Shown here one piece after another: positions 36,400-45,336 of a stretch of DNA of 61,995 nt. The notes under the pieces are model-generated. The model worked only from the letters and a program-made list of their open reading frames with translations, did no database searches and was not told where the DNA came from. A program made the translations under genes and the position numbers. This stretch comes from Verrucomicrobia bacterium Tous-C9LFEB (GTDB taxonomy: Bacteria > Acidobacteriota > Terriglobia > Terriglobales > Acidobacteriaceae), in contig CAJCIP010000075.1 in NCBI GenBank assembly GCA_903970445.1, positions 1 through 61,995 of the forward strand, in the 5' to 3' direction. Position 1 is the stretch's first letter; each line of letters begins with the position of its first letter.

Positions 36400-37584
36400 A
36401 TGCTTCGTTTTTCAACGGCCGGGGAAAGTCACGGCGAATCACTTGTAGCTCTCATCAGCGGTCTTCCGGCAGGCATACCTGTCGAGCAGGCGTTTATAGA
36501 TCGCGAGTTGTGGCGACGGCAGCAAGGTTATGGTCGCGGCGGCCGCATGCGCATAGAACGAGACACAGCCCACATCCTATCCGGCGTGCGCCATGGCAAG
36601 ACGATTGGCTCGCCAGTCGCTATGACTCTGGCAAATCGCGATTGGAAAAACTGGGAAGAGATTCTGCCTGTAGAAGAGGGAGACTCTTCAAAGCATAAGG
36701 CTGTTGCAAGTCCTAGACCGGGGCATGCCGATCTAGCTGGAGCGCTAAAGTACGACTTCAAGGATGCGCGTTATGTGCTTGAAAGGGCTTCTGCTCGAGA
36801 GTCTGCCGCGCGAGTAGCTTGCGGTGCTTTGGCAAAGCTGTTGCTACGCGCAGTTAACGTAAAGGTTGCGAGTCACGTTGTTCGTGTCGGTGCTGCAGAA
36901 CTCGCCCGCGAAGTGACATTCGGGGAGGTCGCGGCCATCGCTGACCGGGAGGACGTTCTGCTTGCCTGTGCGGATGCGGAATCGGAAGCTCGCATGAAAG
37001 CGGAAGTCGATCAGGCGCTACGCACCGGAGACACCATCGGCGGCGTCTTCGAGGTTGTGGTTCACGGTTTGCCCCCGGGGGTCGGCACGCACGTGAATTG
37101 GGATGAGCGTCTTGATGGACTACTGGCGCAGGCAGTGATGAGCTTGCAGGCGGTGAAGGCAGTGGAACTCGGCAGGGGAGTGACCGCCGCGCAGTCACCG
37201 GGTTCGCAGGTCCACGACGCGATCTCTTACGGTGCCGAAGAGCAGCAGCAGCCAGGATTCACGAAGTTCACGCGGGCGCGGAACAATGCAGGCGGCATCG
37301 AGGGTGGCATATCAAATGGCGAGGACGTTGTCGTGCGTGGCTACCTGAAACCGATTTCTACTCTGCGCAAGCCGCTAGCGTCGGTTTCCTTCGAGACACG
37401 TGAGACAACCAAGGCCTCTTACGAACGCTCGGATGTGTGTGTTGTTCCTGCGGCGGGAGTAGCGGGAGAAGCCATGGTCGCTCTCACGATGGCGAAGCTG
37501 GTGCTAGAAAAGTTCGGTGGCGACAGCCTCGGTGAATTGCAGCGCAACTTCAAAGGCTATTGCGATCAAATTCGAGTGTTCTAA
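36400..37584 (+). CDS. aroC: Chorismate synthase
   Basis: Last common enzyme of the shikimate pathway: FMN-dependent removal of phosphate from EPSP to chorismate. The 394-aa chain shows LRFSTAGESHGESLVALISG at the start, GYGRGGRMRIE, SPRPGHADLAGALKY, ERASARESAARVA and GGIEGGISNGEDVVVR, all standard AroC motifs. aroB, an earlier pathway gene, is 7 kb downstream on the other strand. def starts two bases after its stop. Confidence 0.98.
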   Translation: MLRFSTAGESHGESLVALISGLPAGIPVEQAFIDRELWRRQQGYGRGGRMRIERDTAHILSGVRHGKTIGSPVAMTLANRDWKNWEEILPVEEGDSSKHKAVASPRPGHADLAGALKYDFKDARYVLERASARESAARVACGALAKLLLRAVNVKVASHVVRVGAAELAREVTFGEVAAIADREDVLLACADAESEARMKAEVDQALRTGDTIGGVFEVVVHGLPPGVGTHVNWDERLDGLLAQAVMSLQAVKAVELGRGVTAAQSPGSQVHDAISYGAEEQQQPGFTKFTRARNNAGGIEGGISNGEDVVVRGYLKPISTLRKPLASVSFETRETTKASYERSDVCVVPAAGVAGEAMVALTMAKLVLEKFGGDSLGELQRNFKGYCDQIRVF

Positions 37585-37585
37585 G

Positions 37586-38131
37586 ATGAGTGACAAGGGA
37601 AAAGCTGCTGTAGCAGCCCACAAAATCCACGCAATCGTGAAGTATCCGGACCCGGTCCTCAGCCGACCAGCCGAAAAGGTAACCGAATTCAATGCCGATT
37701 TGGTCGAACTGGTCGCCGAAATGTTTGAAAGCATGTATGCCGCGCAGGGGATAGGGCTTGCTGCACCGCAGATCGGTATCTCGAAGCAGATCACGGTGAT
37801 TGATGTGAGCTTCAAGGAGCGCCCAGAAGACAAGCTGGTCTTGATCAACCCAGAAATCTCTGAGCGCAAGGGTAAGCAGTTTGAAGAGGAAGGCTGTTTG
37901 AGTCTTCCAGACATTCGTGAAAAGGTTCATCGCGCTGCCGCGGTGACAGTCCGCGCACAAGATGAGTTTGGCGAGTTCTTCGAGGTAGATGGTGATGAGC
38001 TGCTGGCGCGCGCACTGCAGCATGAAATCGATCACCTTCACGGCGTGCTTTTCATAGATCGTCTCAGTCGTTTGAAGCGTGACCTTATTTATCGGCGAAT
38101 TCGCAAGCTTCAGAAGAATGGCGAGTGGTAG
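37586..38131 (+). CDS. def: Peptide deformylase
   Basis: Metal hydrolase that removes the N-formyl group from nascent proteins. The 181-aa protein has all three motifs: GIGLAAPQIG (55-64), EEGCLSLP with metal-binding Cys104, and QHEIDHLHG with His146 and His150. The ATG sits two bases after aroC; the frame is open further upstream but inside aroC. fmt, which adds the formyl group, starts three bases after its stop, forming the classic def-fmt pair. Confidence 0.97.
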   Translation: MSDKGKAAVAAHKIHAIVKYPDPVLSRPAEKVTEFNADLVELVAEMFESMYAAQGIGLAAPQIGISKQITVIDVSFKERPEDKLVLINPEISERKGKQFEEEGCLSLPDIREKVHRAAAVTVRAQDEFGEFFEVDGDELLARALQHEIDHLHGVLFIDRLSRLKRDLIYRRIRKLQKNGEW

Positions 38132-38134
38132 ACG

Positions 38135-39067
38135 ATGAAGCTGGTGTTTTGCGGCACGCCTGAGTTCGCCGTTCCGACGTTGCGGGCAGTTTTGGAAGCT
38201 GGGCACGAGGTCGCGTTGGTTCTCACGCAGCCCGACCGCCCAGCGGGCAGGAAGATGGAGTTGCAGGTCCCGGCGGTTAAGCGCCTCGCATCGCAAGCCG
38301 GACTACCGGTAATGCAGCCGGAGCGAATCAAGAACAACGAACAGCTTCGGAGTGAACTGATGGCGTTGTCGCCCGACGCGATCATTGTTGTTGCCTACGG
38401 TCGCATTATTCCGGGTTGGATGCTGGATCTTCCTCGTCTTGGCAACATCAACCTGCATGGATCGCTACTGCCAAGATATCGCGGCGCTGCACCCGTGCAA
38501 TGGGCGGTTGCAAACGGCGAAACTGAGACCGGCGTGACGACTATGCGTCTGGACGCTGGGCTAGACACGGGCGACATTCTTATGGAACACCGCATACCCG
38601 TCACGCCGGACGGGCTCGCCACCGAACTTCTCCGCGAGCTGTCTGAGGTGGGCGCAGCGCTCATGATCCAAACGCTCCGCGGGCTGGAGCTGGGAACGCT
38701 CGAAGCGCAGCCGCAGGATCATGCCGCAGCCACCCTGGCTCCTATTTTGAGCCGCGAGGATGGGCGGCTCGAGCTTTGCAGCCGAACCGCGAGGCAGGCT
38801 TACGACAGGTGGCGAGGTTTTTATCCCTGGCCAGGTGCACACGGAACTTTTCGGGGCAAACGTTTTATCGTCCATCGCATGCACCCCACCGCATCACAGC
38901 TCCTGCCGGCAGGTGAACTGGATTGGTCGAGCGGAGAGTTGCTCGTCGGAGCGGCAGGCGGGACGGTGTTGGGGCTCGACGAAGTGCAGCTGGAAGGCAA
39001 GCCGCGTATGACCGGAATTGAATTCGCGCGCGGCTTCCAGTTGCAACCTGGTGATCGCGTTGACTGA
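38135..39067 (+). CDS. fmt: Methionyl-tRNA formyltransferase
   Basis: Formylates Met-tRNAfMet for translation start. The 310-aa product has LVFCGTPEFAVPTLRAV at the start, the catalytic core NLHGSLLPRYRGAAPVQWA (Asn/His plus SLLP) and LDAGLDTGDIL with the catalytic Asp, then the C-terminal OB-like domain (WPGAHGTFRGKRF). The 3' end overlaps the beginning of rsmB, giving a def-fmt-rsmB operon as in many bacteria. Confidence 0.97.
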   Translation: MKLVFCGTPEFAVPTLRAVLEAGHEVALVLTQPDRPAGRKMELQVPAVKRLASQAGLPVMQPERIKNNEQLRSELMALSPDAIIVVAYGRIIPGWMLDLPRLGNINLHGSLLPRYRGAAPVQWAVANGETETGVTTMRLDAGLDTGDILMEHRIPVTPDGLATELLRELSEVGAALMIQTLRGLELGTLEAQPQDHAAATLAPILSREDGRLELCSRTARQAYDRWRGFYPWPGAHGTFRGKRFIVHRMHPTASQLLPAGELDWSSGELLVGAAGGTVLGLDEVQLEGKPRMTGIEFARGFQLQPGDRVD

Positions 39068-40376
39068 TTGGCGCCGCTCCGAAGGCCGACTCGGAGGCGA
39101 CCGCGCTAGCCGTACCAGGGAAAGTAAACCGACGATCAGCCCCTCTCGCGTGGCTGCGGCGGACGTGCTATCCCGAGTAAGTCGGCGGCAGGGTCACAGT
39201 GACGATTTGCTGCATGGGCCTCTGCTGGCCGGCCTTTCGCAGGACGATAGAAACCTGACCACTGCGTTGGTGCTTGGCGTTTTGCGCTGGCAAATAGCGC
39301 TTGATGCTCGAATTCTCCCGCTGCTCTCGCGACCCGATGCTCTTCCAGCAGAAGCAGTGCGTCTAGCGCTCCGTCTTGGCGCGTTTCAGCTGCTGCATAT
39401 GGATCGAATTCCACCGCATGCGGCCATCAACGAGAGTGTGGAGCTAGTGCGGGCCTTTGGGCATCCGCATGCCGCCGGGATGGTGAACGCAATCCTTCGT
39501 AAGCTCAGCGTCGCCGCTCCGGTGAGAACGCCACTGCATGAATCGGTCGACGGCCTCGCAGCTCGACTTGGACATCCGGCGTGGATGGTAGAGCGCTGGG
39601 TGAAGACCTATGGGCGAGCTGCCGCAGCAGCCATCTGCGAATTCAATCAGCATGAGCCGACATGCGGTCAGCTGTTTGCGGATGGAGCATCGCCGAATCT
39701 GTCCGCTATGGATGACGGCTCACGGCTGGTTGCCGAGATAGCAGCTTTCGCGGCTCCTCATGCGCAGCGCATTTGGGATTGCTGCGCTGCGCCGGGCGGG
39801 AAGACGTTACTCCTTGCATGCAGACATCCGGAAGCGGAGCTATTAGCGACGGATGTGAGCCCGAAGCGCCTTCGAGCTCTAGGCGAGCGACTGACGCGAG
39901 AAGCTCCCGGGAACAAGGTGAAAACAGAAGTCGCTGATGCTGCTGCTTCAGACGCAGATCGGGGAGAGTTTGATCTCATTCTCTGTGACGTGCCATGCAG
40001 TGGAACTGGAACACTCGCGCGCAATCCCGAGATTCGACATCAACTGCAACCAAGCGAATTAGCACAACAGGCGGAACGCCAGAAAGCGCTGCTAGCGGCG
40101 GGACTGCGCCGCCTGGCTCCTGATGGCCGCTTGCTCTATTCGACGTGTTCTCTCGAACCGGAGGAATGCGAATCCGTCGTGGCGTCTGTGTTCTCTGAGA
40201 CACCGCACTGTGAGCGCATCTCTGTCGAACCGATTCTCGGTGATATGCAAGCGCAAGGCATGTTCGCCGAGGGAACCGACCTTAGTAAGAGCGTCAGGGA
40301 CCGCATGTTGCGTACGCTTCCCGGGTACAGTTTGCAAGCTGATGGCTTCTTTGCGGCACTACTCACCCGCCGGTAG
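39051..40376 (+). CDS. rsmB: 16S rRNA m5C967 methyltransferase RsmB
   Basis: S-adenosylmethionine-dependent RNA methyltransferase. An N-terminal NusB-like RNA-binding domain (about 40-160: AADVLSRVSRRQGHSDDLLH, RIPPHAAINESVELVR) leads into the catalytic domain with IWDCCAAPGGKTLLLA (SAM binding), the motif IV Cys in DVPCSGTGTLARNPE and the motif VI Cys in YSTCSLEPEECE. The start is uncertain: GTG 39051, TTG 39060 and TTG 39018 are all in frame inside the end of fmt. About 35 bp separate its stop from the convergent PASTA gene. Confidence 0.93.
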   Translation: MIALTDWRRSEGRLGGDRASRTRESKPTISPSRVAAADVLSRVSRRQGHSDDLLHGPLLAGLSQDDRNLTTALVLGVLRWQIALDARILPLLSRPDALPAEAVRLALRLGAFQLLHMDRIPPHAAINESVELVRAFGHPHAAGMVNAILRKLSVAAPVRTPLHESVDGLAARLGHPAWMVERWVKTYGRAAAAAICEFNQHEPTCGQLFADGASPNLSAMDDGSRLVAEIAAFAAPHAQRIWDCCAAPGGKTLLLACRHPEAELLATDVSPKRLRALGERLTREAPGNKVKTEVADAAASDADRGEFDLILCDVPCSGTGTLARNPEIRHQLQPSELAQQAERQKALLAAGLRRLAPDGRLLYSTCSLEPEECESVVASVFSETPHCERISVEPILGDMQAQGMFAEGTDLSKSVRDRMLRTLPGYSLQADGFFAALLTRR

Positions 40377-40411
40377 CCGAACTATGCGACGGTATCCGTC
40401 AGTAGAAGTCA

Positions 40412-41263
40412 TTATTGGTTGGGCACAATAGTTGAGGGTGCGCTCGGTGACTGCGGCGCTGGATTCGCGGATGCTGGGTGACCAAATGTAATTCGCACCG
40501 TTTCACCTTTGAAAACGCGTGACCCCGCCTCCGGTTTTTGCGAGGTTACGGGGCCGCCTGGTGTCGATGGTGCTATTGGCACCGGTGCGATCTGGAACGT
40601 CGAGGCGCCTGGAGGGAGTGTAGAGTCAGCCTGCGGCGCAGGGGCCGCTTGTACCTGGTCGGCGATGTAATACACCCGTAGTCCCAGAGCCATGCCCGCA
40701 TGATTTGCCTGACTGTACGTCATGCCGACAAACGACGGCATGACAAAGGCGCTTGAAGCTCCTGCCGCTGCTGAGCTGAGCAAAAGACTGACTCGCGGTT
40801 GGTCCAAGCCGGCATTCGGTGGTGGAGTTTGTGCAAGCACGAGATCAGCTTCACCCGGCGCCTCGAGGTGCGAAACCGTCGCGAGATCGAGCGAGTTCCG
40901 CCGCAGGTCCATGGTCGCTTCGCGAACCGGTTCTCCAGTCACATCGGGAATGGTGACCTGTTGTGGCCCAAGACTTTGTGTGACGCGAACCTGCCAGCCG
41001 TGGCGCACCCGCGATCCTGGTGCAGGGGCCTGTGAAAGCATGCGTCCCGCAGGGACGGTCGTGGAGTAAAACTTGTTCTCTATCGTTAGGTCGAGGCCTT
41101 GTTGAAGGGCCTCGTCGCTGGCTTCCGCAGCGGTCATCCCAGCGAAATTCGGCACCGTGATTTCGTGTCCATGGAGCGCGATGCGTAGCGTAAGGACCGC
41201 CGCTACCACCATGACGATGAACATCAACAGGCCGCCCAGCACGATTCGAACGATACGCATCAT
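40412..41263 (-). CDS. PASTA-domain membrane protein
   Basis: A 283-aa protein with one N-terminal helix (RIVLGGLLMFIVMVVAAVLTL) followed by three PASTA-like repeats: about residues 35-100 (VPNFAGMTAAEASDEALQQG), 102-170 (IPDVTGEPVREATMDLRRN) and 175-265 (MPSFVGMTYSQANHAGMALG). The tail is Pro/Ser-rich. PASTA domains bind peptidoglycan or muropeptides in kinases and PBPs, but no kinase or transpeptidase domain is attached here. ATG at 41263 or 41260, or GTG 41269, could start. It ends 19 bases after the CDF gene and may share its transcript. Confidence 0.87.
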   Translation of the reverse strand: MMRIVRIVLGGLLMFIVMVVAAVLTLRIALHGHEITVPNFAGMTAAEASDEALQQGLDLTIENKFYSTTVPAGRMLSQAPAPGSRVRHGWQVRVTQSLGPQQVTIPDVTGEPVREATMDLRRNSLDLATVSHLEAPGEADLVLAQTPPPNAGLDQPRVSLLLSSAAAGASSAFVMPSFVGMTYSQANHAGMALGLRVYYIADQVQAAPAPQADSTLPPGASTFQIAPVPIAPSTPGGPVTSQKPEAGSRVFKGETVRITFGHPASANPAPQSPSAPSTIVPNQ

Positions 41264-41282
41264 CGCCACTTAGAATAGCGCC

Positions 41283-42752
41283 TCAGCGGCGATTATCCGT
41301 CACCGGTTCAGGATGAATGAGTACACGGGTGACCTCGGGATGCTCACGCCGAAAGGCCCGTTCAAACTCCGTGATGACCGCGTGGACCTCTGCCATGGGC
41401 AATTCGTCCGGAAGGCTACAGTGGCAGCTCATCTGGATGCCTTCCGATGGCCCATGTGCGTGCGAAACCTTGATGTCGTGTACGTCTCTGATTTTAGAAA
41501 AGCCGCGCAACGTTTCGCGAAGCCCTTCGCTCAAGAGGCGATCAGCTTCGACGTGGGCCGGGCGCTCGATTGTTTGCGGTTCGCTTTCTATGTGGGTGAT
41601 GACCGAGCTGACGCCGGGAACTTGCTCACGAATATTGGCTTCAACCCTGGTTACCAGATCGTGTGCATCCCTGAGAGCCATGTCTTCGGGTACTTCGAGA
41701 TGCTGTTCCACGTGCAGGGCTCCGTCATACTGCTGCACCGTGACGTCATGAATCGAAACGTTCGACTGTGCGGCGACTGCGCGAACGCGATCGAAAACGC
41801 TTTCGCCGAGCGCGGCTGTAGGCACGCTGCGTATGACCACGTCAGCTTCAGGAAGACGCGCCTGGACAGCTTCCGTGGCGAACGCGGAGATTTGCTCCGA
41901 GCGCTGAAATGTGAGGTTGCGAGGCATTTCCAGCGAAAGATCAACGAAGTAGTCGGACCCTGAGCGCCGCACGCGCACGCGGTCGACGGCAAGAACACCC
42001 GGAATACCGTTCAGGTCATTGACGAGATCGCGGCGAAGCTGCTCCCGCACCTCAGGCGGGGTGGCGTCGAGCAGAGAATCGAGCGTCTGTTTCGCTAAAC
42101 GCAACGTAACGCGAAGAATGATGCAGGACACGACGAGCGCCGCCACGGGATCTGCGTACTGCAGCATGGGCAGACCGAAGCGCTGTCCGAGGTAGGCTGC
42201 CAGCAAACCGGCAAATACAGCTGCAGCGGAGTAGAGGTCGGTGCCGAAGTGCACAGCATCAGCCTGTAAGGCATCACTCCGCTGCTCCCTTGCGACACGC
42301 TGCAGATTACGCGAGCGCGTGTAATCGACGGTCATGGACAGCAGCAAAACAACGAAGGGCCAGATGGAGAAGCGAAGGCTTAGCTGCTGATGGTGATAGA
42401 CCATGCGCCGGATCGCTTCTTGCGCTATCCAAATACAGGAGCCAATCATCAGCAGAATTTCGAAAGATGCGGACAAGCTCTCCAGCTTGCCGTGACCATA
42501 GTTGTGTTCTTCATCGGCAGGGCGATCAGAAACACGGACAGTCAGCAGCGTGATGCCGGCGGCGATCAGGTCGATCGTCGAGTGAGCTGCCTCGCTCAAC
42601 ATGCCGAGCGATCCTGTAAGGATCCCCGTAAGAAGTTTCAGTAAGGTGATCGCGGCAGCGGCGAGCAGCGACTTCAGCGCGGCTGCCCGTTTCGCATGAC
42701 TACGTTCTGCGAGATCCTTTGCCGTATGCGCGTTCACGGTCTGAGGATACAT
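41283..42752 (-). CDS. Cation diffusion facilitator with three C-terminal repeats
   Basis: Metal/proton antiporter of the CDF family, 489 aa (family ~300). Six helices span about residues 25-235. The transport site is read as H57-xxx-D61 (EAAHSTID) and H168-xxx-D172 (ADAVHFGTD), an HD/HD set seen in zinc-type members. After the membrane domain come three copies of the cytoplasmic ferredoxin-like metal-sensing domain: about 262-335 (IPGVLAVDRVRVRRSGSDYF), 350-420 (VSIHDVTVQQYDG) and 430-489 (IRDVHDIKVSHAHG). One copy is usual. The metal is not proven. A run of nine C (42768-42776) lies just upstream of the ATG. Confidence 0.9.
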   Translation of the reverse strand: MYPQTVNAHTAKDLAERSHAKRAAALKSLLAAAAITLLKLLTGILTGSLGMLSEAAHSTIDLIAAGITLLTVRVSDRPADEEHNYGHGKLESLSASFEILLMIGSCIWIAQEAIRRMVYHHQQLSLRFSIWPFVVLLLSMTVDYTRSRNLQRVAREQRSDALQADAVHFGTDLYSAAAVFAGLLAAYLGQRFGLPMLQYADPVAALVVSCIILRVTLRLAKQTLDSLLDATPPEVREQLRRDLVNDLNGIPGVLAVDRVRVRRSGSDYFVDLSLEMPRNLTFQRSEQISAFATEAVQARLPEADVVIRSVPTAALGESVFDRVRAVAAQSNVSIHDVTVQQYDGALHVEQHLEVPEDMALRDAHDLVTRVEANIREQVPGVSSVITHIESEPQTIERPAHVEADRLLSEGLRETLRGFSKIRDVHDIKVSHAHGPSEGIQMSCHCSLPDELPMAEVHAVITEFERAFRREHPEVTRVLIHPEPVTDNRR

Positions 42753-43038
42753 GCGGAACGCACCCTACCCCCCCCCACCGATATATGCCAAAGTCCTGAG
42801 AATAAACAGGATGTGGCACCCACTCTGCGTAAAGTCCTCAAATAATTGGACTTACTCGCAAAATATACATTCGAAATGAGTTATGACTTAGCAGTGCAGC
42901 GGAAGAGTGATCCGCCTATTTCAATGATAGCGTCTTCAGCTTATATGTATGCCAACATTGCGAAAAATATAAGTGCCCAAGATTGAACAAGTTAGGAAAG
43001 TCTGCGGCTGCTGAGGGCCTTGACAACAGAATTTCCCT
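42753..43038. other. 286-bp AT-rich gene-free gap
   Basis: Between the CDF and methyltransferase genes, bases ~42781-43000 are distinctly AT-rich with stops in all frames. It holds a C9 run (42768-42776), an AAGTCC...GGACTT inverted repeat (42832-42837 with 42848-42853), and AAAGTCCT repeated at about 42790 and 42831. No gene, RNA or clear promoter is seen. Confidence 0.6.
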
Positions 43039-43797
43039 TTAGTTTCCGGGCTTCTGTGCGGAATAGATCCCAGCCGCCCCTAGCAGGAGTCCGTCCCAAT
43101 CGGCGCGCGCAAAGTCCGCCTCGCTGAGCAGTTGGAGCATTTTCGGGGGGCGGGGGAAGCGTTGTACCGAGGCGGGAAGGTAGCGGTATTCGGCCTTATG
43201 TCCCGACAGCAAGCCGCCCACAGCCGGAAGAATGTGGTGGAAGTAGAGGTTGTAGAGCAAGCCGTTGAAGCCATCCGGCTGGTTCGCTTCGAGGATTCCA
43301 AGCTGGCCGCCGGGTTTCAGAACTCGGAAGATTTCGGCGAGGCCGGCGGCGTAGTTGGAGAGATTGCGGAAGCCGAAGGCTGATGTGATGAGATCGAAGC
43401 TCGCGTCCGGGTAGGGAAGGTGCATTGCGTCGCCTTCTACCCATTCCGCGTTGGCGGAAGCGTACTTGTTGCGGGCGCGTTGCAGCATCTCGGAAGAAAA
43501 ATCCAGGCCAACGACGGGGACGCCCTTGGCTGGGCGCAAGGCGATGAGCGCTGCGGTCATGTCTCCGGTGCCGCAGCAGAGGTCGAGCACGCGGCTCTCC
43601 GGTTTCGCAAGAAGGGTTTGGAACTTGCGTGCGGTCTTCTTCCACCAGTGCCGGTCGAGCCCAAAGGACAGCAGGTGATTGAGGCGGTCGTAGGTGGGCG
43701 CGATGGAGTTAAACATGTCGCGCACGTGGTCTGCGGCGATGGATTCGTCGAGCTCGTTGCGAACGCGGGCGCCGGGTGCGGCGTTTTGATTGGCCAA
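43039..43797 (-). CDS. ubiE: Demethylmenaquinone/ubiquinone C-methyltransferase
   Basis: SAM-dependent methyltransferase of the UbiE/MenG family for the final C-methylation of the respiratory quinone. The 252-aa chain has FNSIAPTYDRLNHLLSFGLD, the SAM site VLDLCCGTGDMTAALIAL, GLDFSSEMLQRAR, SAFGFRNLSNYAAGLAEI and EVFRVLKPGG-like FRVLKPGGQLGILE. Acidobacteria generally use menaquinone, so the MenG role is likely, but the family does not distinguish substrates by sequence. The nuoA product in this window would use the same quinone pool. Confidence 0.93.
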   Translation of the reverse strand: MANQNAAPGARVRNELDESIAADHVRDMFNSIAPTYDRLNHLLSFGLDRHWWKKTARKFQTLLAKPESRVLDLCCGTGDMTAALIALRPAKGVPVVGLDFSSEMLQRARNKYASANAEWVEGDAMHLPYPDASFDLITSAFGFRNLSNYAAGLAEIFRVLKPGGQLGILEANQPDGFNGLLYNLYFHHILPAVGGLLSGHKAEYRYLPASVQRFPRPPKMLQLLSEADFARADWDGLLLGAAGIYSAQKPGN

Positions 43798-43941
43798 GCT
43801 AACCTCAGCGGCGAAAACCGCTCTTTCTGTTAATCCTAACGATAAAGGTCCGTCGCGCTCTCAAGCGAAAGTGCTTCGCGAAGGGCCATGCAATGCGTTG
43901 CGAGTACACGCTCGCGCTGCGCGCTCGCGTTCGCAAATACA

Positions 43942-43980
43942 GGGGTCTCTCCACTCCGCTCCGCTCCGGTCGAGATGACA
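43942..43980 (+). repeat. Dispersed intergenic repeat, copy 1
   Basis: GGGGTCTCTCC followed after a CT-rich middle by CCGGTCGAGATGAC. The same frame of words appears three times at 49017-49272 and, degraded, at 56521. It lies in the 284-bp gap between aroB and ubiE, which otherwise contains only short GC palindromes (for example TTCGCGAA near 43876). Confidence 0.8.
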
Positions 43981-44081
43981 ACGTGGGGGTGGATGCGGCG
44001 GTGGCTCATTTAGCAGGAACCCCGACTACGCGAGGGATGACGAAAGGAAACAGACGCAGATTTCCTTCGGAATAGCCGTGC

Positions 44082-45185
44082 TCAGCGAGAAAAAGTTTCG
44101 GCCGCTTCGAGTAGTTCGACTTCGGAGACGTCGCGGACGACGACCGCGTTGCCGATGCCGACAGGCAGCACGAAGGAGCGGTTGCCGCTGCGGTTTTTCT
44201 TGTCTTTTGTAGTGAGTGCGACGAGATGGGCGGGGTCGGCGGTGAAGGGCTTGAGTGGGCCGTAGGTCCGGATAAGTCGGCTCATTCTTGCGGCTTGGTC
44301 GGGGGTGACTGTGGCGCGGGCGAGTGCAATGTGAAGGGCCGCGAGCATTCCCCAGGCGACTGCTTCCCCGTGCAGTAGTTGTTTGTATTCCGTGGCTGCT
44401 TCGATCGCGTGGCCGAGCGTGTGGCCGAGGTTGAGAATCATGCGCAGGCCGGATTCGCGCTCGTCGGCGCTGACGACCTCGGCTTTGACGCGAACGCTGG
44501 CGGCGACGACGTGCGCGAGCGCTTCCGGATCGCCGCTCAGGATTTTCTCGGCGTGCTGTTCGAGGTAATCGAAGAGGGAAGCGTCGCGAATGATGCCCGC
44601 CTTGATGGATTCCTGCAAGCCTGCGCGGAGTTCGGTGGTGGGCAGGGTGGAGAGAACTTCAATGTCGGCATAGACCGCGAGCGGATGATGGAACGCGCCG
44701 ACAAGATTTTTTCCGGCGGCGAGGTTGACGCCGGTTTTGCCGCCGATGCTGCTATCGACCTGTGCGAGCAGCGTGGTGGGCACCTGCACGTAGCGGATGC
44801 CGCGCATGTACGAGGCGGCGAGGTAGCCGGTCATGTCTCCGATGACACCGCCGCCGAAGGCGATGAGAACGGAGTCGCGATCGGCACCGGCTTGGGCCAT
44901 CTCTTCGCCGAGACGCTCGACCGTGGCGAGACGCTTGTGGTGTTCGCCGCTGGGGACGCTGAGAAGCGTGGGCTGCTGCGGGAATCCTGTAGCTAAGGTG
45001 TCGCCCCAACGTTGCCAGATTTCCGGCGAGCTGACGACGAAGCAGCGCTGTTCGCCGGAGCGCAGTTTGCCGTTCAGCAATGCATCGATGCGTGAGCCGA
45101 TTTCCGGCAGAAGGCCGTGTCCGATGGCTACGCTGTACGCCGCTGACGGCGTGTTTACCGGAATGATCGTAGGCGATGCGGACAC
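44082..45185 (-). CDS. aroB: 3-Dehydroquinate synthase
   Basis: Second shikimate-pathway enzyme; NAD- and metal-dependent cyclisation of DAHP. The 367-aa chain carries the NAD-binding VSSPEIW region, [20 protein letters not shown] in two parts, [30 protein letters not shown] and the metal-binding [11 protein letters not shown] with HGEAVAWGM. Normal length. It is alone among shikimate genes on this strand. The accessory ATPase cassette ends 151 bp upstream of its start codon. Confidence 0.97.
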   Translation of the reverse strand: MSASPTIIPVNTPSAAYSVAIGHGLLPEIGSRIDALLNGKLRSGEQRCFVVSSPEIWQRWGDTLATGFPQQPTLLSVPSGEHHKRLATVERLGEEMAQAGADRDSVLIAFGGGVIGDMTGYLAASYMRGIRYVQVPTTLLAQVDSSIGGKTGVNLAAGKNLVGAFHHPLAVYADIEVLSTLPTTELRAGLQESIKAGIIRDASLFDYLEQHAEKILSGDPEALAHVVAASVRVKAEVVSADERESGLRMILNLGHTLGHAIEAATEYKQLLHGEAVAWGMLAALHIALARATVTPDQAARMSRLIRTYGPLKPFTADPAHLVALTTKDKKNRSGNRSFVLPVGIGNAVVVRDVSEVELLEAAETFSR

Positions 45186-45336
45186 AACCCAAAGGATAAC
45201 TTGTTCGAGGTTTGGCGCCGTCGAGCATCAACGTTGAAAAATCCAAGCTCCGTCGCCAAGTCAAAATTCGACTATTCCTGGCGAGTGGCCGGCTTATCGG
45301 AACTAATCAAGTGTCGTGAATGCGTTGGCGAGTTTG

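Noticed and set aside
42814..42829. TGGCAC...CTGC resembling a sigma-54 (-24/-12) promoter
   Set aside because: The -12 element has a mismatch at a key base and it would point toward the 3' end of a minus-strand gene, so no sensible target exists.
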